Under the pieces are notes generated by a model. It did no database searches. It had not been told where the DNA came from and was given only the letters and a program-made list of their open reading frames with translations. Made by a program: the position numbers and the translations under genes. Below are positions 5,455 through 12,090 of a stretch of 16,230 nucleotides of DNA, in pieces (positions within the stretch are counted from its first letter, which is position 1; each line of letters starts with the position of its first letter). Source of the DNA: Chloroflexota bacterium (lineage in GTDB: Bacteria; Chloroflexota; Anaerolineae; Aggregatilineales; Phototrophicaceae); the NCBI GenBank assembly GCA_026706395.1, contig JAPOYU010000066.1, positions 5,977-22,206 on the forward strand, in the 5' to 3' direction.

Positions 5455-6372
5455 TCAAAGCGGGACGGACCGTAGACCGCGCTGGGCTTGGGCGAGGCGC
5501 TGCTGCCACTGGGTTTGGCGATCGGCTGGGATGCGGGCGCAGCCGACATGCTCCAGCGCGAATGAGGCGGCGGCGGCGCCATAGCAGCCGGCTTCGACTA
5601 TGTCGCCGGTTTGGACGTAGCCGACGAGGAATCCGCCGCAGTAGGTATTGCCCGCGCCGGTTTGATCGATGATATCGGGGACGTCTACGGCGGGGATGTA
5701 GCGCGCTTCGGATTCGCCCCGTTTCGCCACGAGGGAGCCAAGTTCGCCCATGCGCAGGGCGGCGACTGCCACGCCATCGGCCAGCAGGCGGCGGATGATC
5801 TCGAGTTCGTCTTCGATGCCGTACATGGTTTGAGCTTCGTGCAGGTTGGGCGAGACGATATCGGCGTGGGGGATGCCGGATATGAAGGCGTCATGATCGG
5901 CGCTGAGCATGAATATGCGGACGGGCTCCCAGAGCAGCAGGGCGTTGGGGAAGCGGGCGCGCCAGGCGGCGATGTGCTGGGGACCGCGGAGGAGGGTCAG
6001 GCCGCGGGGAGCTGTGAAGGGGATGCCGGGATCATCGGCGTCGGGGCCGTACATGAAGGGTTCGATGACTTCGACGCGGAAGATTTCGTTGCGTATGCCG
6101 TTCCATTCGAAGATTTGCCAGCCGCGCATTTGGGGGTGATGGGTCCAGGCGAGGCCGGCGGTATCGAAATCGTTTTCGAGGCGGGCGCGGATATCGGGAG
6201 GGAGGTCTTGGCCGACGAGTCCGACGAGGCCGGGGCGTTGGCCTGTCAGGGCGATGCCGTAAGCGGCGTGGCAGCCGCCGCCGCCGAGCACGCCCATGCT
6301 GGTGCGGCCGTCGGGGTAGACGATGTCGTCGATGATGATGCTGCCGATGGCGATGAAGTCAGGAGTGGTCAT
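5455..6372 (-). CDS. PfkB-family (ribokinase-like) carbohydrate kinase with altered catalytic motif
   Basis: The protein has 305 residues. Ribokinase-fold kinases phosphorylate sugars, nucleosides and Amadori compounds. The N-terminal signature IAIGSIIIDDIVYPDG (7-22) is followed by the glycine-rich LGGGGCHAAYGIAL (29-42). NLHEAQTMYG (176-185) and LRMGELGSLVAKRG (206-219) match the nucleotide-binding half. The C-terminal PfkB motif reads DQTGAGNTYCGGF (236-248): the catalytic base, normally the last Asp of GAGD, is Asn242. I recall Asn at this place in Mak32-like relatives, but could not check. The ATG at 6372 lacks a clear Shine-Dalgarno; an R3 repeat starts 8 bases upstream. It is the last gene of a four-gene minus-strand run, after the SIS gene. 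Substrate and activity are uncertain. Confidence 0.85.
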   Translation of the reverse strand: MTTPDFIAIGSIIIDDIVYPDGRTSMGVLGGGGCHAAYGIALTGQRPGLVGLVGQDLPPDIRARLENDFDTAGLAWTHHPQMRGWQIFEWNGIRNEIFRVEVIEPFMYGPDADDPGIPFTAPRGLTLLRGPQHIAAWRARFPNALLLWEPVRIFMLSADHDAFISGIPHADIVSPNLHEAQTMYGIEDELEIIRRLLADGVAVAALRMGELGSLVAKRGESEARYIPAVDVPDIIDQTGAGNTYCGGFLVGYVQTGDIVEAGCYGAAAASFALEHVGCARIPADRQTQWQQRLAQAQRGLRSVPL

Positions 6373-6380
6373 GGGTTTAT

Positions 6381-6455
6381 TTCACCACAGAGGCACGGAG
6401 GGAACAGAGAGATTTTACCACCGAGTACACCGAGTTCATTGAGGGCACAGAGGAA
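6381..6455. repeat. R3 dispersed repeat, full copy
   Basis: It begins TTCACCACAGAGGCACGGAG and continues GATTTTACCACCGAGTACAC, then CGAGTTCATTGAGGGCACAG. It ends 8 bases before the PfkB start codon, so on the minus strand it forms that gene's leader. Confidence 0.7.
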
Positions 6456-6483
6456 TTCAAGCACAAAGGGCCCAAAGAATGTA

Positions 6484-6512
6484 TGTAGGGGCGATACTGT
6501 GTATCGCCTGTA
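6484..6512. repeat. R1 hairpin repeat, copy 4
   Basis: TGTAGG followed by the perfect 8-bp hairpin GGCGATAC-TGT-GTATCGCC (6490-6508). It lies 18 bases beyond the stop of the SIS gene. The TGT loop is the same as at 962-964, though the stem sequence differs. Confidence 0.7.
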
Positions 6513-6530
6513 TCGGCCAGCATGCTCATT

Positions 6531-7694
6531 TTAGCGTTTGAGTTCGGTGATGATGTGGCTTTCGTAGATGGCGCTGGCGCCGTGGGCCCAGTCGACGCGG
6601 CGGCCGCCTTCGAAGTTGCAGAAGTAGGCTGAGCCGATGGAGACGGCGCGGGCGGCGGCGAGCAGTTCGCCGGGGATGCTGTAGACGATGCTGGCGTAGC
6701 GTTCGGGCACATGGCGGGGGATGGGCAGGAGAGCATCGACGTATCGGCGGATCTCGTTGGCGTCTTCGGTTGAGACGAGGGCGAGGGGGCGGCCGATGGA
6801 TTGGGCGGCGCGAGCGACCTCGGCCATGCGGTCGGCGTCGAAGCCGTTGGCGGAGAGCAGGACGGCGGGGATTGTGTTATCGGCGATGAAGTATTGCAGG
6901 TGGGACCATTCTTCGGTGTCTTGGGCGAGGGCGGGGTCGCCGCTGGCTTCGAGGACTTTGGCGGCGCTGAACATGGCGACGCCGTAGAGGGGGCCGGCGC
7001 CGACGAATTCAAAGCTGGTCGCATTTTTCCAGCGCTCGGCCAGTTCATCGGCGATGGGCTCGCAGATTTGGATGGTCTCTTCGATGGCATCGGCCAGTTC
7101 GGCCAGCTGGGCGCGTTCGGCATCGGCGGCGGGGGTGGTCAAGCGGCCGCGGACTTCGGCGATGCGCAGGGCGGCGAGGATGAGGGCGATTTGGGAGGCG
7201 AGGTAGGAGCGGATGCCGGGCACGATCATGCCGGCCAGTTCATCGGGCAGGGGCGGGACGGCGGTTTCGAAGACGGTATCGGCGGTTGTGCCGAAGGGTC
7301 CGGATGGGTTGCCGGTGAGGGCAACGGTGGTCGCGCCGGCTTGGTTGGCCATGGCGAGGGCTTCGATGGTGCGGCTGACGATGCCGGAGACGGAGACGCC
7401 GATGACGAGGTTGGTTTTGGGGCCGGTTTTGGGCAGGAAGCCGGCGGTGTAGCGGCTGAAGGGCAGGGAGCTGAGGGCTTGGGTCGGGACGCCGGTGAGT
7501 TGGTTGAAGGCGAGTTCGGCGCCGACGGGGGCGTGGTGGCTGTCGCCGCAGCCGACGAAGGTGATGCGTTTGACGGCTGTGCAGGTTTCGAAGTCGAAGG
7601 CGCGGCGGGCGGCAGCGTCGAAGGGTCCGACGATGGCGCGGATGAGGTCGGGCAGGGTGTCGATTTGCTGGTGCATGGGGCTGCGTGCGGGCAT
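6531..7694 (-). CDS. double-SIS-domain sugar-phosphate isomerase/deglycase
   Basis: The protein has 387 residues with two SIS (phosphosugar-binding) domains, like the isomerase half of GlmS and like FrlB deglycases. SIS1 shows ITFVGCGDSHHAP (44-56) and GVSVSGIVSRTIEAL (99-113). SIS2 shows FEFVGAGPLYGVAMFSAAKVLEASG (228-252), then TEEWSHLQYF (260-269). There Glu249, Glu261/262 and His265 match the acid/base positions of the group. There is no glutaminase domain, so it is not a complete GlmS. The ATG at 7694 is chosen for AAAGGAAG six bases upstream; the frame is open a little further. Its neighbour is a PfkB kinase, the same partnership as FrlB/FrlD in fructoselysine use. An AgaS-like aldose-ketose isomerase is the main alternative. 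Confidence 0.85.
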   Translation of the reverse strand: MPARSPMHQQIDTLPDLIRAIVGPFDAAARRAFDFETCTAVKRITFVGCGDSHHAPVGAELAFNQLTGVPTQALSSLPFSRYTAGFLPKTGPKTNLVIGVSVSGIVSRTIEALAMANQAGATTVALTGNPSGPFGTTADTVFETAVPPLPDELAGMIVPGIRSYLASQIALILAALRIAEVRGRLTTPAADAERAQLAELADAIEETIQICEPIADELAERWKNATSFEFVGAGPLYGVAMFSAAKVLEASGDPALAQDTEEWSHLQYFIADNTIPAVLLSANGFDADRMAEVARAAQSIGRPLALVSTEDANEIRRYVDALLPIPRHVPERYASIVYSIPGELLAAARAVSIGSAYFCNFEGGRRVDWAHGASAIYESHIITELKR

Positions 7695-7730
7695 GGGGCT
7701 TCCTTTGTGTGTGGGTGGGATTAGGCGATT

Positions 7731-7804
7731 TTTACCACAAAGGCGGTGAGGGGGCAAAAAGATTTACCACCGAGTACACCGAGTTAAATGAGGGCACAGA
7801 GGGG
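7731..7804. repeat. R3 dispersed repeat, full copy
   Basis: It contains TTTACCACAAAGGCGG, then GATTTACCACCGAGTACACC and GAGTTAAATGAGGGCACAGA. It lies 37 bases upstream of the SIS start codon and runs into an R2 copy on its other side. Confidence 0.65.
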
Positions 7805-7810
7805 AAAATA

Positions 7811-7875
7811 ATCCCCATCCCCCGGCCCCTTCTCGCCATCTCTATGGCGAGCATCCCACAAGGAGGGAGGGGCTT
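7811..7875. repeat. R2 dispersed repeat, copy c
   Basis: The core hairpin is CTCGCCAT-CTCT-ATGGCGAG (7832-7851). Relative to the copies at 2998 and 5258, one C-G pair has become T-A with both strands changed, so the stem is kept. The right arm is looser (GGAGGGAGGGGC). Confidence 0.7.
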
Positions 7876-7904
7876 TCTTCGTCTTGAGCGGAGTAGATAA
7901 TGAT

Positions 7905-9002
7905 TTAATGGTTGAATGCGGCAGTGATAAAAGCCGGGATCCAGTGGGCGGCGGAGGCGATATCGGCGAGGGCGGCGGTTTCTTCGGTGGTGTGGGCGTT
8001 TGCGACGATGACGCCGGCCAGGGCGAGGGGGCGGGACCAGGCGGCGAGCAGCATGTCGTCGCTGCGGGAGACGTAGCTGTGGTTGAGGCGGACGGTGTTC
8101 GGGCGGGCTTGGTTGACCATGTCGGCGAGGGATTCGGCGAGGGCTTGGTAGTCCATTGGCACGACGGAGCCGCGTCCGTAGCCGGAGACGAAGGCGTGTG
8201 AGGCGCCGATGCCGGGGATGTGTCCGGCGCTTTGGTCGAGGTTGTGGCCGTCTATGTTGATGAAGCCGAGGCGGGGCGGCGGCAGGGCATGGGCCAGGCG
8301 GGCGGCGCCTTGACCGAAGAGGCCGATGGGCGGGCCTTCTTCCTGGTCGGTGAAGGCGAAGATGATTTTGCGCTCGGCGAGAGCGTCGGGGGCGTACTTG
8401 CTGAGGGCGTGGGCGGAGAGAAGGGCGAGCAGGACGCCGATGGCATTGTCCAAGCCCGTGCCGATGATCAGACCGTCGCTGATTTTGGGGGCACAGTGCA
8501 TCATGACGGTGTCGCCCCAAGCCAAGTCGCCGGATTCGGCATGGAAGGTGATGTGGTAGTCGTCGTCGGTTTCTTGGAAGCGGAGTTGGCCGCGGGCGGA
8601 GATTGCGACGCGGTCGTTGATGTAGCGCAGGGCGATGGCGCTGCAGCTATAGTTGTCGCCGGGGACGCGGATGGCGCAGAGGGGATAGAGGGTCGCATCG
8701 GGCAGGGTCAGGACGCGGAAGCAGGGGCGGTCCATGTGGGCGGTTATGAGCAGGTCGAGGGGGGCGGCGGGGTCGCCGAGTGTGATGCCGAGGTTTCCGG
8801 TCGAGCCGATGGGGGCGCAGGGCAGACTCAGTTCGGATGCCATGGCGCGGATGACATCGCCGACGGCGCCGGGGAGGGCGCAGCTGTTGGCGGGGGCGGG
8901 GGCGGCGAGCAGGCGTGAGATGTGAGCGCTGATGGCGGCGGTGGCGGTGGCGGGATCGGCGGTGATGCGGGCGAGCGAGTTTTGGATTTGCGTAGTTTTC
9001 AT
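7905..9002 (-). CDS. M42-like zinc aminopeptidase (MH clan)
   Basis: The protein has 365 residues. The expected dinuclear metal ligands and catalytic acids appear in order: ITAHMD (His89, Asp91), GTGLDNAIG (Asp185, bridging), DQEEGPP (Glu221 base, Glu222), NIDGH (Asp251) and ANAHTTEE (His337). This is the arrangement of M42 glutamyl aminopeptidases and related endoglucanase-M enzymes, and of M28/M20 relatives. There is no signal peptide, so it should act on short cytoplasmic peptides. The ATG at 9002 has no Shine-Dalgarno: the leader GTGGTGAATTAACCC is the end of an R3 repeat. It is the second gene of the minus-strand run, between the nucleoside hydrolase and the SIS protein. It could free amino acids, possibly glycated ones, for the SIS and PfkB steps. 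Substrate is unknown. Confidence 0.85.
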   Translation of the reverse strand: MKTTQIQNSLARITADPATATAAISAHISRLLAAPAPANSCALPGAVGDVIRAMASELSLPCAPIGSTGNLGITLGDPAAPLDLLITAHMDRPCFRVLTLPDATLYPLCAIRVPGDNYSCSAIALRYINDRVAISARGQLRFQETDDDYHITFHAESGDLAWGDTVMMHCAPKISDGLIIGTGLDNAIGVLLALLSAHALSKYAPDALAERKIIFAFTDQEEGPPIGLFGQGAARLAHALPPPRLGFINIDGHNLDQSAGHIPGIGASHAFVSGYGRGSVVPMDYQALAESLADMVNQARPNTVRLNHSYVSRSDDMLLAAWSRPLALAGVIVANAHTTEETAALADIASAAHWIPAFITAAFNH

Positions 9003-9009
9003 GGGTTAA

Positions 9010-9052
9010 TTCACCACAGAGGTCGCGTAGACACTGACCGCCGGCACAGAGG
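9010..9052. repeat. R3 repeat interrupted by a 24-bp insert
   Basis: TTCACCACAGA leads into GGTCGCGTAGACACTGACC...CCGG (9021-9044), then CACAGAGGG resumes. The insert has a near-identical copy at 12978-13002 inside an R2 element. The repeat begins 8 bases from the peptidase start codon. Confidence 0.6.
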
Positions 9053-9075
9053 GTTTGTTTTCGGGATTGCGTAAG

Positions 9076-9122
9076 TCTACCCCATCCCCGGCCCTTCCCC
9101 AATGCATTGGGGAAGGGTGGCT
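9076..9122. repeat. R2 dispersed repeat, short copy d (perfect palindrome core)
   Basis: The arms CCCCATCCCCGG... and GGGAAGGG... are joined by AATGCATT instead of the usual hairpin core, so 9092-9117 is a perfect 26-bp palindrome. The rest of 9123-9293 holds a gene-free stretch with an R1 copy at its end. Confidence 0.65.
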
Positions 9123-9251
9123 CGTCATCGTATTTGGCGTGTCTGTGACCAACTTAGTTTACTGAGGTTTTCTGGCAAAAGGCGACGAAGGCGCGAAGGT
9201 CACAAGGATAAGCAAGCGGCGAGTTATCAAGTCGCCCGAACACGCATCCCA

Positions 9252-9286
9252 ATGAACACGGGCGACCTGATAGGTCGCTACTACAC
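9252..9286. repeat. R1 hairpin repeat, copy 5
   Basis: GCGACCT-GAT-AGGTCGC (9262-9278) is a perfect 7-bp stem flanked by GGGC and TACTACA. On the minus strand it reads TGTAGTAGCGACC. It lies 7 bases beyond the stop of the nucleoside hydrolase gene. Confidence 0.6.
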
Positions 9287-9293
9287 AAGAATC

Positions 9294-10223
9294 CTATGAA
9301 GACAAAGCATTGACGAAGAGGTCGTAGACGCCGTCAGTGTCGAGTTGTTGGATGATGGTGACGTTGGCTTGCTTGCCGCTGATGCCGATGTAGTCGATGA
9401 CGGTTTGGCCGCGGGTGTGGGCGCCGGTCAGTTCGACCGTGACGAAGAATTTGCCGGATTGCTGGATGAGCTCGGGCTGCAGGGTGATGGCCATGGCCAG
9501 GGGATCGGGCAGGAGGTAGGCGGGGCGCCCGAAGATGTGCTTGAGGCGCTGGGCGGTCTCTTGCGAGATGGCGCGGAAGAAGCGTCCGTTGACGGTATCG
9601 ATGGCGCAGAGCGCGTCGAATTTGTCCCAGGGGAAGCCGTGGGCCAGGGTGGTCTCCCAGCTGAGCATGGTGGAATCGGGGAAGGCGGCGAGGGTGATGA
9701 AGGCGGCTTCGGGGTCGGTATAGATATTGTATTCGGCGGTGACAATGGGCGTATTGCCTTGCGCGGCGATGGTGCCGCCCATGAAGACGAATTGCTTGAT
9801 GCGGGCGGGAAAGTCGGGGTCGAGGCGGATGGCGGCGGCGATGTTGGTCAAGGGGCCGAGGGCGATCAGGGTCAGCTCGCCTGCGTATTCGCGGGAGAGG
9901 CGGAGGAGGGCGAGCACGGCGTGTTCGTCTTCGATGGCGCGTGTCAATGCTGGGCGGTCTTGGTAGTTGCCGAGGCCGTCGCCACCGTGGAATTCGGCGG
10001 CGTCTTCCCAGGGTTGGATGAGCGGGCGGTCGATGCCGGCGTAGACGGGGATGTCGCGATTCATGATTTCGAGGATGGCGAGGACGTTGGGGTTGACCTG
10101 GCGGATGTGCACGTTGCCGGTGAGGGTGGTGATGGCGAGGACGTCGACGGCGGCGCAGCTGAGGGCGAGCATGATGGCTTGGGCGTCATCGACGCCGGCG
10201 TCAGTATCGATTATGAGTTTCAT
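9294..10223 (-). CDS. inosine-uridine-preferring nucleoside hydrolase family protein
   Basis: The protein has 309 residues. The family hydrolyses the N-glycosidic bond of ribonucleosides using a Ca ion. The N-terminal signature is IIDTDAGVDDAQAI (4-17), with Asp7, Asp12 and Asp13; the usual DTDPG has Ala here. LTGNV (34-38), HGGDGLGN (79-86), ALGPLTNIAAA (121-131), FMGG (147-150) and EYNIYTDPEAA (164-174) follow in order. The last Ca-binding Asp is Asp240 in LLPDPLAMA. The residue before it is Pro239, where some well-studied members have His, so specificity may differ. The ATG at 10223 is fixed by the N-terminal motif; the ribosome site is weak (AAAGAACTC). It is the first gene of the minus-strand run and has its own likely promoter at 10277-10285. 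Confidence 0.88.
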   Translation of the reverse strand: MKLIIDTDAGVDDAQAIMLALSCAAVDVLAITTLTGNVHIRQVNPNVLAILEIMNRDIPVYAGIDRPLIQPWEDAAEFHGGDGLGNYQDRPALTRAIEDEHAVLALLRLSREYAGELTLIALGPLTNIAAAIRLDPDFPARIKQFVFMGGTIAAQGNTPIVTAEYNIYTDPEAAFITLAAFPDSTMLSWETTLAHGFPWDKFDALCAIDTVNGRFFRAISQETAQRLKHIFGRPAYLLPDPLAMAITLQPELIQQSGKFFVTVELTGAHTRGQTVIDYIGISGKQANVTIIQQLDTDGVYDLFVNALSS

Positions 10224-10276
10224 TGTATGAGTTCTTTCGCTTTGAGATTTATTGAATGGAGATTAGATTTCGCCCT

Positions 10277-10285
10277 AGTATAGCA
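10277..10285 (-). promoter_or_regulatory. extended -10 promoter of the nucleoside hydrolase operon
   Basis: On the minus strand this reads TGCTATACT: TGn plus TATACT (5 of 6). A CTGACC about 14 bases upstream is a poor -35. The start site would be near 10270, giving a leader of roughly 45 bases. Confidence 0.5.
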
Positions 10286-10370
10286 CTTTCGGGCCGGGTC
10301 AGACATGTGGGCGAGCTGCCGGGTCATCCGTAGGCACAGTCTGTCAGTCAGCCTAACGGATTTTTTGGTG

Positions 10371-10400
10371 GCGGGCGGGCGACCCAAGGGTCACCTCTGC
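10371..10400. repeat. R1-like diverged repeat
   Basis: GGGCGACCC-AA-GGGTCACC makes an imperfect hairpin related to R1. A weaker trace lies at 10309-10337. The 10224-10538 gap otherwise holds only the two divergent promoters and a small hairpin (ATGCGA-TTTT-TCGCAT, 10466-10481). Confidence 0.4.
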
Positions 10401-10477
10401 ATTTGCGATGAGGTTTGCGTCGAGCCAAGGCGGCGGGTCGCCGGAAAAATGCGTCACGACAAACTATGCGATTTTTC

Positions 10478-10495
10478 GCATGATTAACCTGGAAC
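10478..10495 (+). repeat. GCAYGATTAACYTGGAAC element, copy 2
   Basis: An 18-bp match (two differences) to 3066-3083. It overlaps the -35 hexamer of the glycosyltransferase promoter and follows a perfect 6-bp hairpin at 10466-10481. Confidence 0.4.
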
Positions 10496-10512
10496 AGCTT
10501 CTCGGCTATACT
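10484..10512 (+). promoter_or_regulatory. promoter of the GT4 glycosyltransferase gene
   Basis: TTAACC (10484-10489), a 17-bp spacer, then TATACT (10507-10512, 5 of 6). The start site would be near 10519, leaving a leader of about 20 bases in which no well-spaced ribosome site is seen. Confidence 0.5.
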
Positions 10513-10538
10513 GCAACTGAGGTACGCTGGTTTAAGCT

Positions 10539-11732
10539 ATGCCCAAACTGCTCTACATCTCCCTGATGCGCCTGCCGACCGAGAAAGCCCACGGGCTGCA
10601 AATCATGGAGAATTGCGCTGCCTTCGCCGCCGCCGGCTCTGAGGTGACCCTGTGGGTGGCGCGGCGCTGGAACCGGCCTGAATTGCGCAAGGCGCGCGAT
10701 CCCTTCGCCTTTTACGGATTGCCGCCGACTTTCACCGTTCGGCGCATTCCCTGCATCGACATCTTCCCGCTCTTCCCGCCGGATAGCATTGGCGCGCGGC
10801 TGGCATTTTATGTGCTGCTGCTGTCCTATGCCTTTGTGAGCGGGGTCCTGCTGCTTTTCATGCGGGCCGACATTTACTACAGCCGCGACGAGTTCATCCT
10901 GGCGCTGCTCTCGCAGTTGAAGGCGAAGCGGAAGATCGCCTACGAAGTGCATCTCTTTGCGCCGGCGGGACGCGGCGAGGCGCTTCAGCGATACGTTGCC
11001 GCCCGCGCCGGCAGTGTGATCGCCATTACCGAGCGATTGCGCCAGGATCTAGTGGCCGAACGGGATGCGGAGGGGGCCCGCGTTATCGTCGCCCATGATG
11101 GCTTCCGGCTGGCGCGGTTTGCGGAACTGCCGACTCAGGCCGAAGCGCGCGGCGGCAGCGACCTTCCCACTGACGCTTTCGTCGTCGGCTATCTGGGCCG
11201 CCTGCAAATGATCGGCCTGGATAAGGGAGTGGGGGATCTGATCGAGGCGCTGGCGCGGGTTGACGGCGCGCATCTGCTGCTGGTCGGCGGACCGGCGGAG
11301 GCGGTGGAGAGCCTGCGGCGGCGCTGGCATGAGATCGGCAGCCCGGCGGAGCGCTTTCACTATGCCGGTCAGGTGCGGCCGAACGCGGTCTTGAAGCAGC
11401 TGCGCATGATGGACGTCTGCGCCATGCCGCATCCCGCTGCGACGCAATTCGCCTACTATACCTCGCCGCTGAAGCTATTCGAGTACATGGCGGCGGGCAA
11501 GGCCATCGTCGCCTCTGATTTGCCCGCCTGGTCGGATGTGCTCAGCGATGGCGAAACGGCGCTTCTGGTCCCGCCGGATGACAGGGCGGCCTGGGCGAAG
11601 GCGATCGAGCGCCTCCGCGATGACCCGGAGTTGCGCGGGCAGTTGGGCAGGCGCGCCCGCGAACGCGCCCTGGCGCACTATACCTGGAGCGCCCGGGCGG
11701 AGAAGATATTGGCGCATATTCGCTCGGCTTGA
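10539..11732 (+). CDS. family 4 glycosyltransferase (GT-B)
   Basis: The protein has 397 residues. Retaining GT4 enzymes transfer a sugar from a nucleotide donor to a glycan or lipid acceptor at the inner membrane face. The N-terminal domain starts LLYISLMRLPTEKAHGLQIM (4-23), the glycine-containing acceptor loop. A hydrophobic stretch at 88-108 (LAFYVLLLSYAFVSGVLLLF) could anchor it to the membrane. The C-terminal domain has VGYLGRLQ (216-223), LLLVGGPAE (246-254) and the donor-site signature SPLKLFEYMAAGKAIVASD (309-327), with Glu314 as the conserved acid. The ATG at 10539 is the first start after a good promoter; a GAGG lies 16 bases upstream, too far for an ideal ribosome site. It is a single gene followed by an R1 repeat. 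Acceptor is unknown; surface polysaccharide is likely. Confidence 0.9.
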   Translation: MPKLLYISLMRLPTEKAHGLQIMENCAAFAAAGSEVTLWVARRWNRPELRKARDPFAFYGLPPTFTVRRIPCIDIFPLFPPDSIGARLAFYVLLLSYAFVSGVLLLFMRADIYYSRDEFILALLSQLKAKRKIAYEVHLFAPAGRGEALQRYVAARAGSVIAITERLRQDLVAERDAEGARVIVAHDGFRLARFAELPTQAEARGGSDLPTDAFVVGYLGRLQMIGLDKGVGDLIEALARVDGAHLLLVGGPAEAVESLRRRWHEIGSPAERFHYAGQVRPNAVLKQLRMMDVCAMPHPAATQFAYYTSPLKLFEYMAAGKAIVASDLPAWSDVLSDGETALLVPPDDRAAWAKAIERLRDDPELRGQLGRRARERALAHYTWSARAEKILAHIRSA

Positions 11733-11750
11733 GGGATTAGGCGATCTGCG

Positions 11751-11775
11751 GAGGACACAAGTCTCGCCCCTACAT
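11751..11775. repeat. R1 repeat, truncated copy
   Basis: The minus strand reads TGTAGGGGCGAGAC, then a short loop and GTC: half of the hairpin remains. It begins 18 bases after the glycosyltransferase stop. Confidence 0.5.
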
Positions 11776-12075
11776 TTATCCCCGGCGAGGAGTTGCGCGG
11801 GGATCTTGCGGGGTTTGAGCGGAGTTAGTCCATTGCTCAAGCGCAGATTCGGCGCTGAAGCGGTCGACTTGCGCCCCCCGCATCAGCCGGGCCAAGGCTT
11901 CATCGTAGCGCTCGGCTTGTATCAGCGCGGACAGTTCGGTCTCGTCCAGGGCGGCCTGAGCCAACAGTTTGCGCCGCTTGCGTTTTTCTTCGACTTGCAT
12001 GAACTGGTACATGCCGTAGAGAAAGACAGCGCCCATCAGCAGCAGGTTGAATACGAAGAATACGAGGATGGTCAT
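11776..12075 (-). CDS. small single-pass membrane protein with cytoplasmic helical tail
   Basis: The protein has 99 residues. Positions 1-24 (MTILVFFVFNLLLMGAVFLY and a little beyond) are one strongly hydrophobic membrane helix. A basic cluster EEKRKRRK (29-36) follows, which by the positive-inside rule puts the tail in the cytoplasm. The tail (37-83) is charged and helical, with LSALIQAERYDEALARLMRG resembling a single TPR-like helical hairpin. The last 15 residues are Pro/Thr/Arg-rich. The ATG at 12075 has GGCGGAG six bases upstream. It lies 15 bases after the PhyH oxygenase stop on the same strand, so the two are probably co-transcribed. I do not recognise a family. Confidence 0.65.
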   Translation of the reverse strand: MTILVFFVFNLLLMGAVFLYGMYQFMQVEEKRKRRKLLAQAALDETELSALIQAERYDEALARLMRGAQVDRFSAESALEQWTNSAQTPQDPRATPRRG

Positions 12076-12090
12076 GATGGCTCCGCCGCG

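Noticed and set aside
6801..8918. long Gly-rich open frames antisense to the SIS and peptidase genes
   Set aside because: Glycine/aspartate-rich shadow translations of GC-biased genes, with no start signals or domains.
10305..10487. 60-codon plus-strand frame before the GT4 gene
   Set aside because: It covers R1-like repeats and promoter DNA, has no ribosome site, and its product resembles nothing.
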